Shown one piece after another: positions 1 to 7,457 of a stretch of 64,000 nucleotides of DNA (positions within the stretch are counted from its first letter, which is position 1; each line of letters starts with the position of its first letter). Origin of the DNA: Micromonospora sp. WMMA1947 (GTDB taxonomy: Bacteria; Actinomycetota; Actinomycetes; Mycobacteriales; Micromonosporaceae); NCBI RefSeq assembly GCF_027497355.1, contig NZ_CP114909.1, positions 744,001 to 808,000 of the forward strand, in the 5' to 3' direction. The position numbers were made by a program, and so were the translations under genes. Below the pieces are notes generated by a model. The model was given only the letters and a program-made list of their open reading frames with translations. It searched no databases and was not told the origin of the DNA.

Positions 1-63
1 AGCGAGCTCCAGGACCGCAGCCCGGAGGGGATCAAGTCGGCGGTGGAGGCGGCCGGCAAGTGA
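1..63 (+). CDS. C-terminal end of an unidentified protein (partial)
   Basis: The window opens inside a reading frame that ends at TGA 61-63 and encodes a polar tail finishing in EAAGK. The GTG start of the next gene overlaps this stop (GTGA), so the two are probably translated from one mRNA. Too little is present to identify a family. Confidence 0.6.
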   Translation, partial: SELQDRSPEGIKSAVEAAGK

Positions 64-1148
64 TCGCACCCCTGCGCCGGGCCGCGGTGGTGCTCGCCGT
101 CGCGGCCACCGCCCTGCTCACGCTCGCCGCGCCGGCTGCCGCGCACGGCGCGGACGCGCCCGACGGAACCGACTACCGCGCCACGATCAGCGGCGTCGAC
201 CCGGACCGGCCCGGCCTCACCGCGCGGATGGTGGAGGCCGGCGCGCGGCTGGAGCTGACGAACGACACCGGCGCCGACGTCACGGTGATGGGCTACTCCG
301 GCGAGCCGTACCTGCGCATCGGCCCGGGAGGCGTGTACGAGAACACCCGCTCCCCCGCCACCTACCTGAACCGGACGCTGGCCGGGGAGACCCGGCTGCC
401 CGCCGAGGCGAACCCGGCCGCCGCGCCCGACTGGCGGCGGATCGACGACGGACCGACCGCCCGCTGGCACGACCAGCGCACGCTGTGGCGCGAGGACGCC
501 CCGCCGGCCGCCGTCGCCGCCGACCCGGACCGGGAACACCGGGTACGCGACTGGACGGTCCCGCTGCGCGCCGGTGACGCCACCGGAGCCGTACGCGGCA
601 CGCTGGACTGGGTGCCCCCGCCCGACCCGTACCCCTGGTGGGTGGCCGCCACGCTGGGCTTCCTGCTGATCGGCGCGGCCGGGCTCGCGCCGGGCGGTAC
701 CGCCGCCGGGGTGCGGGCGCTGCGCGCGGTCGGCGCGCTGCTCGCCGTGGGCGGCGCCGCCACTGTGGCGCTCACAGTGGCCCGCGCGCTGGACACCGGC
801 GCCCCCGGCGTCGGCGGAACGCTCGCCGAACTGGTCACCGGTCAGGTGTGGACGCTGCTCACCGGCCTCGGCGCGCTCGCCGCGGGCGGGTACACGCTGG
901 CTCGCCGCCCGGCCGCCGACTTCGTGCTGGCGCTCGCCGGCGCCTGCCTCACCGTGTTCGCCGGGGTGACGAACCTCGCCGCGCTGGCCCGCTCGGTGCC
1001 CCCCGCCGCCGGTCCGCCCACGCTGGTCCGGGTGCTGGTCGTGCTCGGCCTGGCGACAGGAGCCGGCGCGGTCGCCACGGGCCTGCTGCGCCTGCGCACG
1101 GCCGCGAGAACAGCCCGCCCCATCCCCCACCCCACCCCCACGCCCTAA
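60..1148 (+). CDS. Secreted/membrane protein with extracytoplasmic domain and five C-terminal membrane segments
   Basis: 362 aa from a GTG that overlaps the preceding stop. Residues 1-28 form a signal peptide (Arg-rich start, Ala/Leu core, ending APAAAHG). A hydrophilic extracytoplasmic domain of about 160 residues follows, rich in Asp, Arg and Trp. Five hydrophobic segments lie near 191-211, 217-244, 258-280, 285-309 and 318-343, then a short His/Pro tail. From memory, similar actinobacterial membrane proteins lie next to copper-handling or YcnI-like genes, but I cannot confirm that here because the upstream gene is cut off. The coding call is firm; the function is unknown. Confidence 0.8.
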   Translation: MIAPLRRAAVVLAVAATALLTLAAPAAAHGADAPDGTDYRATISGVDPDRPGLTARMVEAGARLELTNDTGADVTVMGYSGEPYLRIGPGGVYENTRSPATYLNRTLAGETRLPAEANPAAAPDWRRIDDGPTARWHDQRTLWREDAPPAAVAADPDREHRVRDWTVPLRAGDATGAVRGTLDWVPPPDPYPWWVAATLGFLLIGAAGLAPGGTAAGVRALRAVGALLAVGGAATVALTVARALDTGAPGVGGTLAELVTGQVWTLLTGLGALAAGGYTLARRPAADFVLALAGACLTVFAGVTNLAALARSVPPAAGPPTLVRVLVVLGLATGAGAVATGLLRLRTAARTARPIPHPTPTP

Positions 1149-1172
1149 CCCGCCCGCCGCCCGCCGCCCGGC

Positions 1173-1224
1173 GAGATCTTGGTACCAAACGGCCCCCATA
1201 GGGGCCCTTTCCTACCAAGATCTC
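1173..1224. repeat. 52-bp palindromic element, family B copy 1
   Basis: The outer arms read GAGATCTTGGTA and TACCAAGATCTC. An inner GGCCCC-CATA-GGGGCC hairpin forms the core. A second copy at 60859-60910 matches at about 44 of 52 positions, with an identical core. It lies between the convergent ends of the upstream membrane protein gene and cbiO. Confidence 0.8.
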
Positions 1225-1261
1225 CACTGCTCCCACCACGCGGAACGCCAGTCTCGCGTAA

Positions 1262-1329
1262 CGGGAGGCGTACCTTCCGCCCGGCATCCAAGTCGCCACG
1301 ACATCTCCGGGGGCCGCAACCGCAAGATC
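1262..1329. repeat. Degenerate family A element (one arm retained)
   Basis: The right part resembles the 5773-5839 element: a GGGGGCC-CAACC-GCAAGATC type ending at 1329. The left GATCTTGC arm is no longer recognisable. It is one of several palindrome relics filling the gene-free stretch 1149-1554. Confidence 0.45.
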
Positions 1330-1439
1330 ACCGCAAGCTGTGAGCGCCGGGCACGCCCGAGTGGAACACCACGAGTGTCAAACCGCCCTAGACACACCCA
1401 TCACGTTCCACCCCCGCCGCACTCGCCCCTGGATGGCGT

Positions 1440-1507
1440 GATCTTGCAGTTGCCGCCCCGAGTCTGCGGCTTCTGCCCCGGAATGCCCGGGCGGAAAGTG
1501 CAAGATC
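1440..1507. repeat. 68-bp palindromic element, family A copy 1
   Basis: The element begins GATCTTGC and ends GCAAGATC, with GC-rich, partly self-complementary interior arms. Two further copies of 67 bp lie at 5773-5839 and 5888-5954. It sits just past the 3' end of cbiO and between convergent genes. The rest of 1149-1554 holds no gene that I can support. Confidence 0.8.
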
Positions 1508-1554
1508 GCGGAGGAGGAAGAGAAGAAGGCGGGGCGGGACGGGCGAGGGGCGGG

Positions 1555-2316
1555 TCAGGTGGGGCGGGGGGCGAAGCCGTAGGGGAGCTCCAGGCGGTGG
1601 GCTGTCAGCAGTGCCTCGTCGGACAGCAGGTCGAGCGTGGGCGCGTCGGCGACGATACGGCCGCCGTCCAGGATCACCGAGCGGGGGCACAGCTCGGCCG
1701 CGTACGGCAGGTCGTGCGTGACCATGAGCAGCGTCACCGGCAGGGCGCGCAGGATCTCCGCCAGTTCCCGGCGTGCGGCCGGGTCGAGGTTCGACGACGG
1801 CTCGTCCAGCACCAGGATCTCCGGGCGCATCGCCAGCACCGTCGCCACCGCCACCCGGCGCCGCTGCCCGAAGGACAGGTGGTGCGGCGCGCGGTCCCGG
1901 TGCTCGCTCATGCCGACCGCCGCCAGCGCCTCGTCGACCCGGGCGGCCAGCTCGGCGCCGCGCAGACCCAGGTTGGCCGGCCCGAACGCCACGTCCTCGG
2001 CGACGGTGGGCAGGAACAGCTGGTCGTCCGGGTCCTGGAAGACGATGCCGACGCGGCGGCGTACCTCGGCCAGCGTGTCCCGGTCCCGGGTGACGGTCAG
2101 GCCGCCGACGCTCACCGTGCCCTCGGCCGGGGTGAGGATGCCGTTGAGGTGCAGCACGAGCGTGGTCTTGCCGGCGCCGTTGGGCCCGAGCAGCGCCACC
2201 CGCTCGCCGCGCGGGACGGTCAGGTCCACGCCGTGCAGGGCGACGTGACCGTCCGGGTACGCGTACCGGACGCCGCTGACGTCGAGGGAGGGCGGCTGCT
2301 GCACGTACCCGATCAT
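1555..2316 (-). CDS. cbiO: ECF-type nickel/cobalt transporter ATPase (CbiO/NikO-like)
   Basis: 253 aa ABC ATPase that powers uptake of Ni2+ or Co2+ by the energy-coupling-factor module. Walker A GPNGAGKT lies at 44-51, the Q-loop in FQDPDDQ near 94, signature LSFGQ at 147-151 and Walker B ILVLDEP at 167-173. FQDPDDQLF is typical of CbiO-class ATPases. I chose the ATG at 2316 because it overlaps the cbiQ stop (ATGA) and gives a normal-length protein; a longer open frame upstream is only a shadow. It is the last gene of a four-gene reverse-strand operon. Metal choice (Ni or Co) is inferred from the operator upstream of cbiM. Confidence 0.93.
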   Translation of the reverse strand: MIGYVQQPPSLDVSGVRYAYPDGHVALHGVDLTVPRGERVALLGPNGAGKTTLVLHLNGILTPAEGTVSVGGLTVTRDRDTLAEVRRRVGIVFQDPDDQLFLPTVAEDVAFGPANLGLRGAELAARVDEALAAVGMSEHRDRAPHHLSFGQRRRVAVATVLAMRPEILVLDEPSSNLDPAARRELAEILRALPVTLLMVTHDLPYAAELCPRSVILDGGRIVADAPTLDLLSDEALLTAHRLELPYGFAPRPT

Positions 2317-3083
2317 TGCAGGACGAGCGCGACGGCGGCGATGGTGGCCGCGATCGCCGGCACCGTCGCGGCGGCCGCCCACTGGCCGGCGGTGGCCGCG
2401 CCGGCCCCCTGCCACACCGCCGGCATCCGGCCGGTGTAGCCGCGGGAGAGCATCGCCAGGTAGACCCGCTCGCCGCGCTCGAACGCGCGCAGGAACAGCG
2501 TGCCGACCCCGGCCGCGAAGCCGCGCAACTGCCACAGGAACCGCGGGTCGTCGCCCCGCGACACCCGGGCCACGCGCATCCGCCGGGCCTCGCCGACCAG
2601 CACCTCCAGGTAGCGCAGCATGAACGTGGCGATCTGGGTGAGGATCTGCGGGCACCGCAGCCGGTCCAGGCCGAGCAGCAGGTCACGCGTCGTCGTGGTC
2701 GCGGCCAGCAGAAGCGACGCGAGTACGCCGAGCGTGCCCTTCGCGAGGATGTTGAACGCGCCGTGCAGACCGTCGACGGACAGGGCGAACCCGGCCACCT
2801 CGACCCGCTCCCCGGCGCCGAGGAACGGCAGCGCGAACGCGAACAGCACGAACGGCAGCTCGATCAGCGCCCGGCTGAGCAGCCAGCGCGGGCCGACCCG
2901 GGCCAGCGCGGCCACCACGGCGACCAGGAAGGCGTACCCGCCGAAGGCCCAGTACGCCTCCCGGGGCGTGGCCACCACCGCGACGGTGAACAGCACCATC
3001 GCGGCGATCTTCACCTCCGGCGGGAGCCGGTGCACCGGCGAGCCGGACTCGCGGTAGAGCACGTGGGCGTGCCCGGCGCCCAT
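2313..3083 (-). CDS. cbiQ: ECF-type nickel/cobalt transporter transmembrane T component (CbiQ)
   Basis: 256 aa integral membrane protein that couples the ATPase to the substrate-capture subunit. The ATG at 3083 gives the start MGAGHAHVLYRES, followed by several hydrophobic spans. The cytoplasmic coupling helices with the Ala-Arg-Gly type motif are near 165-200 (EARRMRVARVSRGDD). It starts 2 bp after the PDGLE gene and overlaps cbiO by 4 bp, so all four proteins are probably made in fixed ratio. Confidence 0.9.
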   Translation of the reverse strand: MGAGHAHVLYRESGSPVHRLPPEVKIAAMVLFTVAVVATPREAYWAFGGYAFLVAVVAALARVGPRWLLSRALIELPFVLFAFALPFLGAGERVEVAGFALSVDGLHGAFNILAKGTLGVLASLLLAATTTTRDLLLGLDRLRCPQILTQIATFMLRYLEVLVGEARRMRVARVSRGDDPRFLWQLRGFAAGVGTLFLRAFERGERVYLAMLSRGYTGRMPAVWQGAGAATAGQWAAAATVPAIAATIAAVALVLQ

Positions 3084-3085
3084 GG

Positions 3086-3493
3086 TCAGCGTGTGCCGGT
3101 GGACTGGGCTGCCTCGTCCGCCGGGTCGGTGCTCGCGGTGGTAGTGGCAGGCGTCGCCGGGGTGCGGCGGCGGGCCAGCCAGAACAGGCCGCCGCCGACC
3201 GCGAAGGTCAGCAGCACACCGAGTACGCCGGACAGGCCGGTGGAGACGAAGTCGTTGCCGATCCCGCGTACGCCGTAGTCGGCGAGCGGGCTGTCCGCCA
3301 GCTCGTGGTCCTTGGCCTGCTGGGCCGGGCAGCTGCCGCCGGTGATCTCGTCGTCGGCGTTGACCGTGCAGCCCTTGAGCAGCGACGAGTCGAGGCCGTC
3401 CGGGTGCGAGGAGGCGTAGTTGCTGACCACGCCGGCCAGCAGGAGGGCCACCAGCAGGCCGCCGAGCAGGAACGACCAGTGACGCTTGTTCAT
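3086..3493 (-). CDS. PDGLE-domain accessory subunit of the nickel/cobalt transporter (CbiN/NikN-like)
   Basis: 135 aa with an N-terminal membrane span (about 7-25), the signature SHPDGLDSSLL just after it, a short extracytoplasmic region with two Cys (CTVNADDEITGGSC), and a second span near 88-110 followed by a Thr/Ala-rich cytoplasmic tail. This is the PDGLE architecture that replaces or is fused to CbiN in many nickel/cobalt ECF systems. The start overlaps the cbiM stop (ATGA). Confidence 0.88.
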   Translation of the reverse strand: MNKRHWSFLLGGLLVALLLAGVVSNYASSHPDGLDSSLLKGCTVNADDEITGGSCPAQQAKDHELADSPLADYGVRGIGNDFVSTGLSGVLGVLLTFAVGGGLFWLARRRTPATPATTTASTDPADEAAQSTGTR

Positions 3494-4194
3494 CGGGCAC
3501 CTCCGGCGACCGGGACGGCGGGAGCCGGCGTGGCCGGCTTGAGGGCGCGCAGCGCGTACACCAGGTCGGGCCGGACCTTCGCGACGGTGACCACGGTGGT
3601 GGCGGTGATCAGGCCCTCGCCGATGCCGATCAGCAGGTGGGCGACGGCCATGGTGCCGGCCAGCCCGGTGAGGTTGCCGCCGAGGTCGGTGGTGCCGCCC
3701 AGCCAGTACTGCAGGACGAAGCCCTGGGACGCGACCACCACGCTGACCAGCGCGGAGACGAACGCGGTCACCGCCAGCCCGGCCGGGGTACGCGGCAGCA
3801 CGCGCAGCAGCAGCGCGATCAGCAGGTACGCGGCGGCGGTGCCGAGCAGCGCCATGTTGGTGATGTTGAGGCCGAGCATCGCCACCCCGCCGTCACCGAA
3901 GACCAGGGCCTGCACGATCAGCACCACGGCGACGCAGAGCGCGCCGACCCAGGGGCCGACGAGCAGCGCGGCCAGCGCCCCGCCGAGCAGGTGACCGCTG
4001 ACCCCGGCGGTGAAGATCGGGAAGTTGAGCATCTGCACGGCGAAGATGAACGCCGCCACCAGCCCGGCCATCGGGGCCAGCCGGTCGTCGAGGTCGGCGC
4101 GCCCCCGCATCACGCAGAAGGCGAGCGCGGCCAGCGCGAGGGCCGCGAAGATCGCGGCGACAGGACCGTTGATGATCCCGTTGGAGATGTGCAT
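3490..4194 (-). CDS. cbiM: ECF-type nickel/cobalt substrate-capture protein (CbiM/NikM)
   Basis: 234 aa membrane protein. I place the start at the ATG giving MHISNGIINGP, because CbiM needs its N-terminal Met-His-x at the mature start: the amino terminus and His2 bind the metal. Longer frames beginning at a TTG near 4245 would run through the operator palindrome and bury His2. Seven or so hydrophobic segments follow, with the conserved GVSGHLLGG and LGLNITNMALLG stretches. It is the first gene of cbiM-PDGLE-cbiQ-cbiO. An in-frame GTG five codons upstream is a minor alternative start. Confidence 0.9.
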   Translation of the reverse strand: MHISNGIINGPVAAIFAALALAALAFCVMRGRADLDDRLAPMAGLVAAFIFAVQMLNFPIFTAGVSGHLLGGALAALLVGPWVGALCVAVVLIVQALVFGDGGVAMLGLNITNMALLGTAAAYLLIALLLRVLPRTPAGLAVTAFVSALVSVVVASQGFVLQYWLGGTTDLGGNLTGLAGTMAVAHLLIGIGEGLITATTVVTVAKVRPDLVYALRALKPATPAPAVPVAGGAR

Positions 4195-4237
4195 CGCCAG
4201 GGTGTCCACGCGCTCAGCGTATTTCCAGGAAGGCACA

Positions 4238-4256
4238 GTTGCCAATATGTGGCAAC
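4238..4256. promoter_or_regulatory. Palindrome matching the Nur (nickel uptake regulator) box
   Basis: A perfect inverted repeat, GTTGCC-N7-GGCAAC, 44 bp before cbiM. It contains TTGC-N9-GCAA, the spacing and half-sites I recall for the Streptomyces Nur box (a Fur-family nickel repressor). Its position just upstream of a nickel/cobalt importer supports nickel-responsive repression. No nur gene lies in the window. Confidence 0.65.
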
Positions 4257-4332
4257 AACCTCATGATGGCGATCACCCCGCCCGCGCGTCGCCGTCGGCC
4301 GGCCGTACCGGCCCGGCGGTATCGTCACCGCC

Positions 4333-4803
4333 ATGACCGACCGCCTCAAGCCCGGCGACCCCGCCCCCGAGTTCACCCTCCCCACCGACGACGGCGGCAC
4401 GCTGTCCCTGTCCGGCCTGCGCGGGCGCAAGGTCGTCCTGTACGCGTACCCGGCCGCCATGACGCCCGGCTGCACCAAGCAGGCATGTGACTTCCGGGAC
4501 TCCCTCGCCTCCCTCCAGGCGGCCGGCTACGAGGTGGTCGGCATCTCGCCGGACAAGCCGGCGAAGCTCGCGAAGTTCCGCGACCGGGACGCCATCACGT
4601 TCCCGCTGGTCTCCGACGAGGACAAGGCGGTGCTGACCGCGTACGGCGCGTTCGGCGAGAAGCAGATGTACGGCCGCACCGTCACCGGCGTGATCCGCTC
4701 GACGTTCGTGGTGGACGAGGACGGCAAGATCGAGCGGGCGCTCTACAACGTGCGGGCCACCGGCCACGTCGCCAAGCTGCGCCGGGATCTCGGCCTCGAC
4801 TGA
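4333..4803 (+). CDS. bcp: Thioredoxin-dependent thiol peroxidase (peroxiredoxin, Bcp/PrxQ type)
   Basis: 156 aa cytoplasmic peroxiredoxin that reduces hydrogen peroxide and alkyl hydroperoxides. The motif MTPGCTKQACDFRD places the peroxidatic Cys at 47 and the resolving Cys at 52, five residues on, as in the PrxQ/Bcp subfamily. Length is normal for the family. It starts at the ATG at 4333, divergent from the nickel/cobalt operon; about 76 bp lie between it and the Nur-type palindrome, so the operator might also touch this promoter. Confidence 0.93.
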   Translation: MTDRLKPGDPAPEFTLPTDDGGTLSLSGLRGRKVVLYAYPAAMTPGCTKQACDFRDSLASLQAAGYEVVGISPDKPAKLAKFRDRDAITFPLVSDEDKAVLTAYGAFGEKQMYGRTVTGVIRSTFVVDEDGKIERALYNVRATGHVAKLRRDLGLD

Positions 4804-4951
4804 GGTCGCGGATCGCCACGCGTGCCGGCGCCCGCGGGGCGGCAGTGGCGGCGGCGGAAGTGGTCTACGATCCGGAGGCTGTGACACCGGTCGGCGGGCT
4901 TCCGCGGCGTCGGCCAGAATGGCCGTGGAGAACGACGGTGTTCACCGTGGA

Positions 4952-5027
4952 GGGGCCGTAGCCCAACGGCAGAGGCATGCGGTTTAGGTCCGCACCAGTG
5001 CGGGTTCGAATCCCGCCGGCCCTACCA
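4952..5027 (+). tRNA. tRNA with anticodon UAG (Leu-type) but class I architecture
   Basis: The cloverleaf folds fully: 7-bp acceptor stem (GGGGCCG with CGGCCCT, first pair G-U), a short D arm, anticodon stem TGCGG/CCGCA around loop TTTAGGT, a 5-nt variable loop, T arm GCGGG-TTCGAAT-CCCGC, discriminator A and encoded CCA. The anticodon is TAG at 4985-4987, preceded by U33 and followed by G37, so it would read CUA leucine codons. Bacterial tRNA-Leu is class II with a long variable arm, which is missing here, so charging by leucyl-tRNA synthetase is uncertain. Confidence 0.85.
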
Positions 5028-5037
5028 GTCCGACCGT

Positions 5038-5094
5038 CGGTTCCGCCCGGTCCGGCCGCCGGTTCCGCCCGGTTCCACCGCCGGTTCCGCCCGG
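5038..5094. repeat. 22-bp tandem repeat directly 3' of the tRNA
   Basis: The 13-base word CGGTTCCGCCCGG begins at 5038, 5060 and 5082, an exact period of 22 bp with 6-9 variable bases between copies. It follows the encoded CCA by 10 bp and precedes the acetyltransferase gene. It may be transcribed with the tRNA precursor. Confidence 0.7.
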
Positions 5095-5155
5095 CGCCTG
5101 TCGGGAACGTCACGAACGCGGGTTGGGGCGGTGTCGCCCCGCGCAGGATGGCGAC

Positions 5156-5686
5156 GTGGACCTGCGCTTCGTACTCGACCCCGACCTGACGCCCGAGCTG
5201 CGCGAACAGATCATCGCGCTCTGGGTGGACGTGACGAACGCCGGCGGCGCCGTCGGATTCGTCGCCCCGGTGACAGCGGACGAGGTCCGCCCGCTCGCCA
5301 CCGCCACGCTCGACGAGATCGCGGACGGGCCGGACCGCCTGCTCGCCGGCTACGAGGGCGACCGGCTGGTCGCTGTCCTGGTCATCGCCGACAACCGGTT
5401 CCACCTCAAGACGCACTGGCGGGTGCTCAAGCGCGTCATGGTGCATCCCGGCACGCAGGGACGCGGGTACGGCGCGGCGCTGATGCGCGAGGCCGAGCGG
5501 ATCGCCCGAGAGCTCGGCCTGGCGGCGCTGCACGTGACGGTCCGCGACGGCTTGGGGCTGGACCGCTTCTACAAGCGCCTCGGGTACCGGGAGGTCGGCC
5601 GTCTTCCGGGCGCGCTGCGCCTGTCCCCCACCGACGCCCGAGACGAGATCCTCATGTGGCGAGACCTCCCCACCTCCTGCTCCTGA
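5156..5686 (+). CDS. GNAT family N-acetyltransferase
   Basis: 176 aa. I use the GTG at 5156 (VDLRFVLDPD) because AGGA lies 7-10 bp upstream; an ATG 11 codons earlier has no such site. The acetyl-CoA loop is visible as VMVHPGTQGRGYGAALM (Q/RxxGxG/A), followed by the typical alpha-beta ending FYKRLGYREVGRLPGAL. Substrate cannot be read from sequence. It stands alone, convergent with the expansin gene. Confidence 0.85.
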   Translation: MDLRFVLDPDLTPELREQIIALWVDVTNAGGAVGFVAPVTADEVRPLATATLDEIADGPDRLLAGYEGDRLVAVLVIADNRFHLKTHWRVLKRVMVHPGTQGRGYGAALMREAERIARELGLAALHVTVRDGLGLDRFYKRLGYREVGRLPGALRLSPTDARDEILMWRDLPTSCS

Positions 5687-5720
5687 CCCCACCCTCGCCC
5701 GCCCCCGTCCTCGCCCCGCC

Positions 5721-5770
5721 CGCTCCCGCTCCCGCTCCCGCTCCCGCTCCCGCTCCCGCTCCCGCTCCCG
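5721..5770. repeat. Hexanucleotide (CGCTCC)n tract
   Basis: About eight uninterrupted copies of CGCTCC in the gene-free stretch 5687-6005. Such tracts are prone to slippage. The remainder of this stretch is two family A palindromes; I see no gene. Confidence 0.8.
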
Positions 5771-5772
5771 CC

Positions 5773-5839
5773 GATCTTGCACTTACCGCCCCCACAAAAG
5801 CCGCATCCTGGGCAATCCAGGGGCCACAACCGCAAGATC
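5773..5839 (+). repeat. 67-bp palindromic element, family A copy 2
   Basis: Ends are GATCTTGC and GCAAGATC, as at 1440-1507. It lies between the convergent acetyltransferase and expansin genes, 48 bp from a third copy in opposite orientation. Confidence 0.8.
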
Positions 5840-5887
5840 AACGCTGGGGTGCTGTCGTCGTTTCGCGCCGGCCCGCCCGCTTGCGGC

Positions 5888-5954
5888 GATCTTGCGGTTT
5901 GGGCCCGGTCGAAAGGTGCTTATCCGGCAACCGGGGGGCCGGAAGTGCAAGATC
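5888..5954 (-). repeat. 67-bp palindromic element, family A copy 3 (inverted)
   Basis: The ends are the same as in the other copies, but the interior matches 5773-5839 only after reverse complementing (GATCTTGCACTT... to ...AACCGCAAGATC). So the element has a defined polarity and occurs in both orientations. Confidence 0.75.
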
Positions 5955-6005
5955 GGCGACGGCCGGCAGGAGGGCGGGGCGGAGGGCGGCGGGACGGAGG
6001 GTGGG

Positions 6006-7082
6006 TCAGGAACACGGGGTGGGGGTGGGTGGGGCGGCGGCTGCCTGGACCACGGGCTCCGTGAGGGTCGGGGTGGGGGCGGTGCTGGGGCTGGACGGCA
6101 GAGGCGTTGCCGGACTGGTGGTGGGGGTCGGGGGCGTGGGGGTCGGCTTCTTCCGGGCCGGCGCCGGGGCGGCGGGCTTCGCGCCGTACATGCGGGTCGT
6201 GCTGCGCTGCACCTGGCCGGGGAGCATCCGGATGCCGGAGGCGGTCACCCGGTGGCCGTACACGTCGGTGACCCGGATCTCGTACGGGCCGGGACCGGCG
6301 CCGGACTCGATCAGCCAGTAGTTGTAGTCCTGCCGCTGCGCCGCCCGCCACGAGCCGTTCTGCCGCACCTCGACCGAGCGCAACGGGTTGCCGTGGTCAC
6401 CGACCAGGACGGCGAACCACCACTGCGACGAGCCCTCCTTCATCCGGAAGGTGAGCGGCCCGGCCAACGGCGGGTTCACCACCGCGCGGTAGCTGACCTT
6501 CACCACCCCCTGCACCGGGTCGGCGATCCGGGCGAACGCCTCGGCGGAGAGATCGAGGTGACCGGGCGCGCACTCCGGGCACTGGTCCATCACCAGCACC
6601 CGGACGGCGCCTCGCGGGCCGGTGACGTCGAGGTAGCCGCCGCAGGAGGCGCCGGAGGCGTACTCGCTCGGGCCGAGCGCGACGTACATCCGGTCGGCGG
6701 GCGCCGCGGGCCGGGAGCAGTTACCGCCGGCACCCTTGGAGTCGTAGAAGGTCGCCTTGCCGCTGCGCGTCGCGCCGCCCGTGGGAGGAGCGGCGGCCAC
6801 CGGCATGGCGGCAGCCATGGGCGGAGCGGCGGCCACCGGCATGGCGGCGGCGTGCGGAAGGGCGGCCACGGGCGCCACGGCACCGCGCGGCGGCGGGGCG
6901 GCGCAGGCGGGGGCGGCGCCACCGCGTACCGCGAGAGTCACCGCGACCGCGGCGGCGACGGTGACCAGACCGGCGGCGGCGAGGCGGCGACGGTGCCGGG
7001 CGGTACGGCGGCGACCGTCCGCAACGGCGGGTCGGGGCGCGTCGCCGGTGCTCGGTTGAGGGGGTGCGGTGCCGTCGGTCAC
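6006..7082 (-). CDS. Bacterial expansin (EXLX): DPBB domain plus CBM63-like domain, membrane-anchored
   Basis: 358 aa. Residues 34-55 are a signal or anchor segment after an Arg-rich start. Residues 56-104 are an Ala/Pro linker holding a near-perfect duplicated block (AAAMPVAAAPP). The double-psi beta-barrel spans about 108-199: GKATFYD, a Cys pair, and DQCPECAPGHLDLS with Asp166 and Asp177 at the positions essential in BsEXLX1. A CBM63-like cellulose-binding domain follows (about 200-290; QWWFAV, GPYEIRVTD). Residues 291-358 are an unusual Pro/Thr/Ser-rich tail. Expansins loosen cellulose-xyloglucan contacts without hydrolysis. The GH12 cellulase at 48.6 kb fits a plant-polymer lifestyle. 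Confidence 0.88.
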   Translation of the reverse strand: MTDGTAPPQPSTGDAPRPAVADGRRRTARHRRRLAAAGLVTVAAAVAVTLAVRGGAAPACAAPPPRGAVAPVAALPHAAAMPVAAAPPMAAAMPVAAAPPTGGATRSGKATFYDSKGAGGNCSRPAAPADRMYVALGPSEYASGASCGGYLDVTGPRGAVRVLVMDQCPECAPGHLDLSAEAFARIADPVQGVVKVSYRAVVNPPLAGPLTFRMKEGSSQWWFAVLVGDHGNPLRSVEVRQNGSWRAAQRQDYNYWLIESGAGPGPYEIRVTDVYGHRVTASGIRMLPGQVQRSTTRMYGAKPAAPAPARKKPTPTPPTPTTSPATPLPSSPSTAPTPTLTEPVVQAAAAPPTPTPCS

Positions 7083-7157
7083 GCCGGTCGATGCTGCCGG
7101 ACCGGCGTGCCGCCGGACAAGCGAGCTAAGCGAAAGCTAAACCGGGGCGGGCGCCGA

Positions 7158-7457
7158 TCAGGCCGGGCGCGCCGCGCGGACGGCGGCCACGACGCCGGCC
7201 AGTTCGCCGGCGAGATCGGGCTGCTGCCGCAGCGAGTCCTCCAGGCGTACGCGCCAGACGCCGGTCTCGACCGGCAGCCGCCCGTCGCCCGCCCAGCGCA
7301 CCCGGTCGCGGGTCTCGTCGAGGGCCGCCGCCGTGGCGGGACCCATCAGGGCGCCGAGTTCGCCGCGGAGCCAGGTGAACAGGCGCTCGTCGTGAATCGC
7401 ACCGCCGATGACCCGGGCGGCGTCCCACGCCACCCGAGGTTGGTGGAGAACCTGCAT
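7158..7457 (-). CDS. Small hypothetical actinobacterial protein
   Basis: 99 aa from the ATG at 7457, which has AGGAG five bases upstream; an earlier in-frame start would extend through the next promoter and lacks a site. The protein is helical and Arg/Glu/Asp-rich: residues 40-99 (DETRDR...WRVRLEDSLRQQPDLAGEL) resemble a family I know from Streptomyces and Micromonospora only as hypothetical. No membrane segment or signal. Function unknown. Confidence 0.5.
   Translation of the reverse strand: MQVLHQPRVAWDAARVIGGAIHDERLFTWLRGELGALMGPATAAALDETRDRVRWAGDGRLPVETGVWRVRLEDSLRQQPDLAGELAGVVAAVRAARPA

Noticed and set aside
4195..4245. Longer cbiM beginning at TTG near 4245
   Set aside because: It would start inside the Nur-type palindrome, use a rare start codon without a ribosome site and bury the N-terminal Met-His that binds metal.
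4195..4332. Cobalamin riboswitch upstream of cbiM
   Set aside because: The leader of about 40 bases between operator and start is too short and has no B12-box-like sequence.
5721..5770. Possible CRISPR-like repeat array
   Set aside because: It is an uninterrupted hexanucleotide tract without spacers; no cas genes are in the window.
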